Part shown: piece after piece, positions 58,980 to 64,000 of the stretch
How positions within the stretch are numbered: the stretch's first letter is position 1
Layout of the letters: every line of letters starts with the position of its first letter
Assembly: GCA_905181945.1 (NCBI GenBank)
Contig: CAJIZZ010000005.1
Span: 1 to 64,000 of the forward strand
Length of the DNA: 64,000 nucleotides
Reading direction: 5' to 3'
From: an uncultured Porticoccus sp.
GTDB taxonomy: Bacteria > Pseudomonadota > Gammaproteobacteria > Pseudomonadales > Porticoccaceae
Notes under the pieces: generated by a model
What the model was told of the DNA's origin: nothing
Databases searched by the model: none
Seen by the model: only the letters and a program-made list of their open reading frames with translations
Position numbers and translations under genes: made by a program

Positions 58980-60272
58980 CTATAAAGTTAATTTCTCTCT
59001 GCCTACTGCCCGATATCCAATATCATCACGAAAGAAAACATTATTCCAAGAAATCTGATTAGTGAGCTGATAGGCTTTTTTTTGTGCCTCGCTGACGTTA
59101 TCTCCTAAACCAACTACACAAAGCACTCTGCCGCCATTGGTTACTGTCTTGCCGTCAATACACTTTGTTCCCGCATGAAACACTTTTTCCGCGCCTGATG
59201 ATTTTTCTGGCAATCCATATATTATATCGCCTGTATCATATTCATAAGGATAGCCTCCTGCGGCAAGCACAACGCCCAGCGCTGACCTGGGATCCCATTC
59301 AAGGCTATGCTGATCTAGTTTTTTGTTTAGCGCCGCAACACATAGGAAAACTAGGTCTGATTTAAGGCGCATCATGATGGGTTGTGTTTCTGGGTCGCCA
59401 AAGCGACAGTTGTACTCTATTACTTTGGGCGTGCCATCTGACATGATCATTAGGCCGGCATAAAGAAAACCTGTGTAAGGATTACCCTCTGCCGCCATAC
59501 CCAAAACGGTTGGCCTGATTACCTCCTTCATAATACGATTATGGATTTTAGTTGTTATAACAGGTGCTGGAGAATAGGCGCCCATGCCTCCAGTATTTGG
59601 ACCCTTGTCATTATTATCTCGAGCCTTGTGGTCTTGTGAGGTTGCCATTGGCAGTATATTTTTTCCGTCAACAATAACAATAAAACTTGCTTCTTCTCCT
59701 GCTAAGAACTCTTCTATGACAATTCGGTGGCCCGCTTCACCAAAAACATTGCCAGCCAGCATGTCATTGACAGCTCGCTGTGCTTCATCAAGTGTCATTG
59801 CAACCACTACACCCTTTCCTGCAGCTAATCCGTCAGCCTTCACTACGATAGGCATATTTTTTGTATGAAGATAAGCAATAGCCGGCTCTATTTCAGTGAA
59901 TTTCTGATATTCGGCAGTAGGAATACCGTGCCTGACAAGAAAATCCTTAGCAAAAGCTTTTGAGCCTTCTAGCTGCGCAGCCCTCTTGTTTGGACCAAAA
60001 ACGGGTAGATTTCGGTCTGAAAAAAAATCTACAATACCATCTACTAAAGGTTGCTCTGGGCCTACGATAGTTAAATTCACCTCATTGCTTTCGGCAAAAA
60101 AAGCTAACTCTTCGAAGTTGCTTGGATCTATAGCTAAATTGGCTACTTTTGGTTCTAGCTGAGTACCGGCATTCCCTGGCGCCACAAAAACTTTTTTAAC
60201 GGCATGATTTTGTGCGACTTTCCATGCCAAGGCATGCTCTCGTCCCCCAGAGCCAATTATTAAAATATTCAT
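58980..60272 (-). CDS. purD: Phosphoribosylamine--glycine ligase
   Basis: ATP-grasp enzyme for the second step of purine synthesis. ATG 60272 (MNILIIGSGGREHALAWK) is the standard start and gives 430 residues. VVKADGLAAGKGVVVAM, GPNTGGMGAYSPAPV and YNCRFGDPETQPIMMRL are diagnostic. It follows purH by 33 bases; the pair is typically co-transcribed (purH-purD). Confidence 0.97.
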   Translation of the reverse strand: MNILIIGSGGREHALAWKVAQNHAVKKVFVAPGNAGTQLEPKVANLAIDPSNFEELAFFAESNEVNLTIVGPEQPLVDGIVDFFSDRNLPVFGPNKRAAQLEGSKAFAKDFLVRHGIPTAEYQKFTEIEPAIAYLHTKNMPIVVKADGLAAGKGVVVAMTLDEAQRAVNDMLAGNVFGEAGHRIVIEEFLAGEEASFIVIVDGKNILPMATSQDHKARDNNDKGPNTGGMGAYSPAPVITTKIHNRIMKEVIRPTVLGMAAEGNPYTGFLYAGLMIMSDGTPKVIEYNCRFGDPETQPIMMRLKSDLVFLCVAALNKKLDQHSLEWDPRSALGVVLAAGGYPYEYDTGDIIYGLPEKSSGAEKVFHAGTKCIDGKTVTNGGRVLCVVGLGDNVSEAQKKAYQLTNQISWNNVFFRDDIGYRAVGREKLTL

Positions 60273-60305
60273 GGATTTTTCTCTTTGCAAAGGAAGGATC
60301 TATTC

Positions 60306-61880
60306 TTAGTGGCGGAAATGTCTGATCCCGGTAAAGACCATTGCCATGCCGTACTCATTTGCAGCAGCGATAACCTCTTCATCTCTAATTGAGCCACCTG
60401 GTTGAATCACACAGCTAATACCTTCGCTGCCAGCATTATCGAGACCATCTCTAAAAGGAAAAAATGCATCAGACGCCATAACCGAGTCTTTGATTTTAAG
60501 ACCTGCATGCTCTGCTTTTATACCAGCAATTCGCGCCGAATTTATACGGCTCATTTGGCCAGCACCAACGCCAATAGTCCGATTATTTTTTGTATAAACT
60601 ATAGCATTAGACTTGACCATTTTTGCGACTTTCCAGGCAAAAATCATTTCATCAAGTTCTTTTTCAGTAGGCTTTCGCTGGGTAACCACCCTCAAATCTT
60701 CTCGAGTGATCATCTCGTTGTCTCTGTCTTGAATGAGCAGGCCTCCATTGACGCGTTTAAAGTCAAAACCTTGAGGTCTTTCTTGTTTCCATTCTCCACA
60801 TTCTAAAAGGCGAACATTCTGTTTGCTGCTGATGACGCGTTTAGCTTTTTCAGAAATACTTGGCGCTATGATGACTTCTACAAACTGACGATCGCATATA
60901 GTCATAGTAGTTTTTTCATCGAGCTCTCGATTAAAGGCAATAATTCCACCAAAAGCTGACTCTGGATCGGTGCTAAAAGCTAGATCATAGGCTGCACTGA
61001 TATTTTTCGCGACTGCAACACCGCAAGGATTGGCGTGTTTTACGATGACACAGGCAGGCTGATCGAACTGTTTGACACACTCTAGTGCAGTATCTGTATC
61101 AGCGATATTGTTATAAGAAAGCTCTTTGCCTTGTAGTTGTTTTGCAGTTGCAATATTGGCTTCAGTTACATTCTTCTCTACATAAAATGCTGCATTTTGA
61201 TGTGGATTTTCTCCGTAGCGCATTTCTTGGGCTTTCATGTATTGCATATTGAAGGTGTTAGGGAAGCCAAGTTTTTCGTTATTAGTGTTACGAGCACCAA
61301 AATGGTTAGCAATCATGCCATCATAGGCGGCTGTATGTTCAAATGCTTTTACCATTAGGTCATAACGAGTCTTGTAGCATGTGTAGCCATTTTTGCTGTT
61401 CATCTCATTTAGCACTAAATCATAGTCTTGGGCGTTAACAATTATTGCCACATCTTTATGATTTTTTGCTGCAGACCTGACCATAGCTGGACCGCCGATA
61501 TCTATATTTTCAATTGCGGCAGGCAAGCTACAGTCTGGATCGGCAACAGTAGCAGCAAAGGGATAGAGGTTGACCACTACCATATCAATCCCTAGGATTC
61601 CATGTGCGCTCATGACAGTTTCATCAGTACCGCGACGACCCAGTATGCCGCCATGAATTTTTGGATGAAGTGTTTTTACCCGACCATCCATCATTTCTGG
61701 AAATTCGGTGTAGTCTGAAACCTCTCGAACGTTAATGCCATTCTCTTTAAGCAAGCGATAGGTTCCGCCAGTAGATAGAATTTCAATTTCCAGCATGCTT
61801 AGTGATTCGGCAAATTTAACTATTCCAGTTTTATCAGATACGCTTATAAGAACACGTGAAACTTTACGTAGGTCGCTCAT
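60306..61880 (-). CDS. purH: Bifunctional AICAR transformylase/IMP cyclohydrolase
   Basis: Last two steps of IMP synthesis. The N-terminal cyclohydrolase shows [28 protein letters not shown] and [18 protein letters not shown]; the C-terminal transformylase shows [25 protein letters not shown] and [12 protein letters not shown]. The 524 residues are normal. It is expressed from the same strand as fis-dusB upstream, 44 bases away. Confidence 0.97.
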   Translation of the reverse strand: MSDLRKVSRVLISVSDKTGIVKFAESLSMLEIEILSTGGTYRLLKENGINVREVSDYTEFPEMMDGRVKTLHPKIHGGILGRRGTDETVMSAHGILGIDMVVVNLYPFAATVADPDCSLPAAIENIDIGGPAMVRSAAKNHKDVAIIVNAQDYDLVLNEMNSKNGYTCYKTRYDLMVKAFEHTAAYDGMIANHFGARNTNNEKLGFPNTFNMQYMKAQEMRYGENPHQNAAFYVEKNVTEANIATAKQLQGKELSYNNIADTDTALECVKQFDQPACVIVKHANPCGVAVAKNISAAYDLAFSTDPESAFGGIIAFNRELDEKTTMTICDRQFVEVIIAPSISEKAKRVISSKQNVRLLECGEWKQERPQGFDFKRVNGGLLIQDRDNEMITREDLRVVTQRKPTEKELDEMIFAWKVAKMVKSNAIVYTKNNRTIGVGAGQMSRINSARIAGIKAEHAGLKIKDSVMASDAFFPFRDGLDNAGSEGISCVIQPGGSIRDEEVIAAANEYGMAMVFTGIRHFRH

Positions 61881-61924
61881 AATACTCTCATTAATAATTT
61901 TTTCTTATTGCAAAATAGTTAGTT

Positions 61925-62233
61925 CTAGACAGGTTTTAACTGCAAGAGATTATATTGTTTAAGCTTCTTTCTTAGCGTTCCGCGGTTGAGCCCAAGCATC
62001 TCAGAAGCCTTACTTTGGTTCTGTAGGGTATATTGTAGCGTTACCTCAAGCAAAGTAGACTCGACTTCGCTAACAACTAAATGATATAGATCACGAGCAG
62101 CCTGATCACCCAGATCATGAAAGTACTCTTCTAATGCATGCTCTACACACTCGCGCATAGATCCATGCCTATGCGCCCTTATGTGCTTAGAATTTTTTTC
62201 TAATTGTACTTTCAGTGCTTTACTAGTGCTCAT
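61925..62233 (-). CDS. fis: DNA-binding protein Fis
   Basis: Nucleoid protein that bends DNA and activates rRNA and other promoters. ATG 62233 overlaps the dusB stop (ATGA), giving 102 residues; E. coli Fis has 98. The C-terminal helix-turn-helix is clear: QNQSKASEMLGLNRGTLRKK. The central helix LYHLVVSEVESTLLEVTLQY is typical. The dusB-fis pairing is the usual operon. Confidence 0.96.
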   Translation of the reverse strand: MSTSKALKVQLEKNSKHIRAHRHGSMRECVEHALEEYFHDLGDQAARDLYHLVVSEVESTLLEVTLQYTLQNQSKASEMLGLNRGTLRKKLKQYNLLQLKPV

Positions 62234-63219
62234 GCTGCTTCGTTCCATGTAATTTTTATTGCTTTAAAAAACTCATGCAAGCTTTGTATTTGTTGCCCAG
62301 GCTCCTCTAATCGACAAAAATGATGCCGAAATTGCTGACAATCGGATAAGGCATTAACATACCAGCCCACATGTTTTCGGGCAATCCTAACCCCCAAGTA
62401 TTCCCCATAGTGGTTATGAATGGCTTTTATATGTGAACTGATTATACCTACTACTTCACTATTTGTGGGTTCTTTTGGAATTTTTCCCTGTTCAAGGTAG
62501 TGATTAATTTTTCTAAATATCCAAGGATTTCCTTGAGCAGCACGACCTATCATAACTGCAGCTGCGCCAGTATAGTCTAGTACTTTTTTGGCATCTTGTG
62601 GCGTGCATATATCGCCATTTGCGAAAACAGGTATTGATAAGGCCTCTACTACAGAGGCGATAGTATCAAATTCTGCATGGCCTAGAAAACGGCATGCACG
62701 TGTACGACCATGGATGGCTAATGCCTGTATTCCTGAATCTTCTGCAATTAATGCAATTTTCAAAGCATTTCGGTTTTCTTCATTCCAGCCAGTGCGAATT
62801 TTTAGGGTAACAGGTACATCTACAGCGGCAACTACAGCCTTTAGTATTAACTCAACTAGGCCCTCATCTTGAAGTAAAGCTGACCCAGCCGCACGTCTGC
62901 ATACTTTTTTTGCCGGGCAACCCATATTTATATCGATAATTTCTGCACCCAGCTTAACATTTTGGCGTGCCGCATCTGCCATTATTTCTGGAATGCTTCC
63001 AGCAAGCTGAATAGATCTTGGGGAGGCTTCATGTTTATGTACCAAGCGCTGCTGGCTCTTTTTGCTGTTCCATAGACTGGTATCGGAGGTGATCATTTCT
63101 GCAGTAGCAAGCCCCGCCCCTAGCCGCCTACAAAGATTGCGAAACGGTAAGTCAGTGACTCCAGCCATGGGGGCCAACATAGTTTTACCTTCCAGGGCAT
63201 GAGTGCCAATTTTTATCAA
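62230..63219 (-). CDS. dusB: tRNA-dihydrouridine synthase B
   Basis: Flavoenzyme reducing a uridine in tRNA. Blocks: MLAPMAGVTDLPFRNLCRRL, IIDINMGCPAKKVCRRAAGS (catalytic Cys in INMGCP), AIHGRTRACRFLGHAEF and VMIGRAAQGNPWIF. TTG at 63217-63219 starts it, with GAGG about nine bases upstream; 329 residues. It precedes and overlaps fis, so Fis synthesis depends on this transcript. Confidence 0.96.
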   Translation of the reverse strand: MIKIGTHALEGKTMLAPMAGVTDLPFRNLCRRLGAGLATAEMITSDTSLWNSKKSQQRLVHKHEASPRSIQLAGSIPEIMADAARQNVKLGAEIIDINMGCPAKKVCRRAAGSALLQDEGLVELILKAVVAAVDVPVTLKIRTGWNEENRNALKIALIAEDSGIQALAIHGRTRACRFLGHAEFDTIASVVEALSIPVFANGDICTPQDAKKVLDYTGAAAVMIGRAAQGNPWIFRKINHYLEQGKIPKEPTNSEVVGIISSHIKAIHNHYGEYLGVRIARKHVGWYVNALSDCQQFRHHFCRLEEPGQQIQSLHEFFKAIKITWNEAA

Positions 63220-63398
63220 ATGTTGCAGCCTCTTTCAGTTTTAATACTTCTTTAGGGGGGAGGGATATGATACCAGTTGGTTATTTTAGTCAAAAGTTTA
63301 TTATAAAAGCATAAGGGCAGGCTAGCATTTCCAACACCCAATAGCGTTTATATAATTTTATTAAGCGAATAACTGACTTATAAGGTAGCTCTATGGAG

Positions 63399-64000
63399 CT
63401 ACAGGAGCCCACGTTTTTTCGCAGTCAATAAAGCCCAGTTTTCTTTATATACAGGCGCATCAAACTCGAACCACGCTGAAAAATTTTCTTGGACCTCTTT
63501 ACTTTGGTTTTCGATTACCCCTGACAAACAAAGAAGTCCGTCAGGACCAGTCAAAGAAGCTAAGCGTGACGCCAGAGAGATAAGAGGACCGGACAATATA
63601 TTGGCAATTACAATATCAGCTGGATTATTTGGGGCCTTTTCTGGCAAATATACATCGATGACATTAGACATCAAGCCGTTTCTTTTTGCATTTTCAGTAG
63701 TAGCCATTAATGCTTGTGGGTCTATATCTATGCAGGTAGTATTTTTGGCCCCAAGCAACAATGACGCAATAGCAAGTATTCCTGAGCCGCAACCATAATC
63801 AATAATAGTTTTTCCTTCTAATCTTGCAGCATCCAGCCACTGCAGACATAAAAATGTAGTGGGATGTGTTCCGGTTCCAAAAGCGAGCCCAGGATCAAGC
63901 AATAGATTAATGCTCTCTGGCTCCGGCGGTTTGATCCAGCTAGGACAAACCCATAGACGATGACCGCATTTGATAGGTTGATAATTTTTAAGTGACTCTC
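63399..64000 (-). CDS. prmA: Ribosomal protein L11 methyltransferase (3' part only)
   Basis: SAM-dependent methyltransferase of L11. The frame is open to the right edge, so the N-terminal third is cut off. Visible: KCGHRLWVCPSWIKPPEPES, LLLDPGLAFGTGTHPTTFLC (family block), IDYGCGSGILAIASLLLG (SAM motif I) and VIANILSGPLISLASRL (NPPY-like motif IV). It is followed by dusB 179 bases downstream, the usual prmA-dusB-fis order. Confidence 0.95.
   Translation of the reverse strand, partial: ESLKNYQPIKCGHRLWVCPSWIKPPEPESINLLLDPGLAFGTGTHPTTFLCLQWLDAARLEGKTIIDYGCGSGILAIASLLLGAKNTTCIDIDPQALMATTENAKRNGLMSNVIDVYLPEKAPNNPADIVIANILSGPLISLASRLASLTGPDGLLCLSGVIENQSKEVQENFSAWFEFDAPVYKENWALLTAKKRGLL

Noticed and set aside
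61848-61863. CACGTGAAAC near the start of purH resembles a parS site
   Set aside because: Only the right half matches; the left half has several mismatches, and the sequence is explained by purH codons.

Overview
The window is a stretch of gammaproteobacterial chromosome around the replication origin, AT-leaning and densely coded. I place it near the Pseudomonas/Cellvibrio side of the class, probably a free-living aquatic (perhaps marine) lineage with a compact genome. The reasons are the gene orders dnaA-dnaN-recF-gyrB-plsC-gmhB-glyS-glyQ, oxyR-recG, phoB-phoR beside ubiCA, spoT-rpoZ-gmk-yicC-rph, yggT-proC-yggS and purD-purH-fis-dusB-prmA, together with a FabY-type ketoacyl synthase and a PilJ-like receptor. 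The species call is an inference from protein resemblance and gene order only.

Layout. 1-394: 5' end of mnmG (minus strand). 395-910: non-coding, with three exact DnaA boxes and AT-rich DNA. 911-4867: rpmH-rnpA-yidD-yidC-mnmE. 4868-5214: a second non-coding stretch with two exact DnaA boxes. 5215-11339: dnaA-dnaN-recF-gyrB, with two parS-like ParB sites inside recF. 11354-15708 (minus): plsC-like, gmhB, glyS, glyQ. 15908-18098: a glutaredoxin and a TRAP permease pair without its binding protein. 18219-23859: a Pho box followed by pstS-pstC-pstA-pstB-phoU. 23998-27226: carbonic anhydrase, yaaA, a methyltransferase-like gene and a FemAB/GNAT-like gene. 27238-33927 (minus): phoR-phoB with its own Pho box, ubiA, ubiC, recG, oxyR. 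33982-39378: an SDR protein, then ridA, spoT, rpoZ, gmk, yicC on the minus strand. 39486-43940: rph, then yggT-proC-yggS-ruvX-gshB. 44249-49155: the most unusual part, with an isolated shortened pilJ-like gene, a broken maoC-like gene, an AraC/GlxA-type regulator and a divergent fabY. 49201-55968: ubiD, then rpe-trpE-trpG-trpD-trpC and an OsmC-family gene. 56300-64000: a LysR regulator, coq7, an MBL-fold hydrolase, and purD, purH, fis, dusB and partial prmA on the minus strand.

How the genes work together. The left end carries replication initiation, the sliding clamp, recombination, supercoiling and segregation sites. The Pho system is complete: high-affinity transporter, PhoU, and the PhoR/PhoB two-component pair, with Pho boxes before both pstS and phoB. 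Ubiquinone synthesis is represented by ubiC, ubiA, ubiD and coq7; tryptophan synthesis by trpE, G, D and C; purine synthesis by purD and purH; stringent response and RNA polymerase by spoT and rpoZ; peroxide response by oxyR and yaaA.

I found no mobile element, prophage, CRISPR array, tRNA or rRNA, and no convincing new multi-gene system. The observations most worth following are a possible split or rearranged origin, parS sites in recF, a ruvX gene that appears to start with ATT, an OxyR with Leu where the resolving Cys208 should be, and a PilJ-like receptor with most of its sensory domain missing and no Pil-Chp neighbours.
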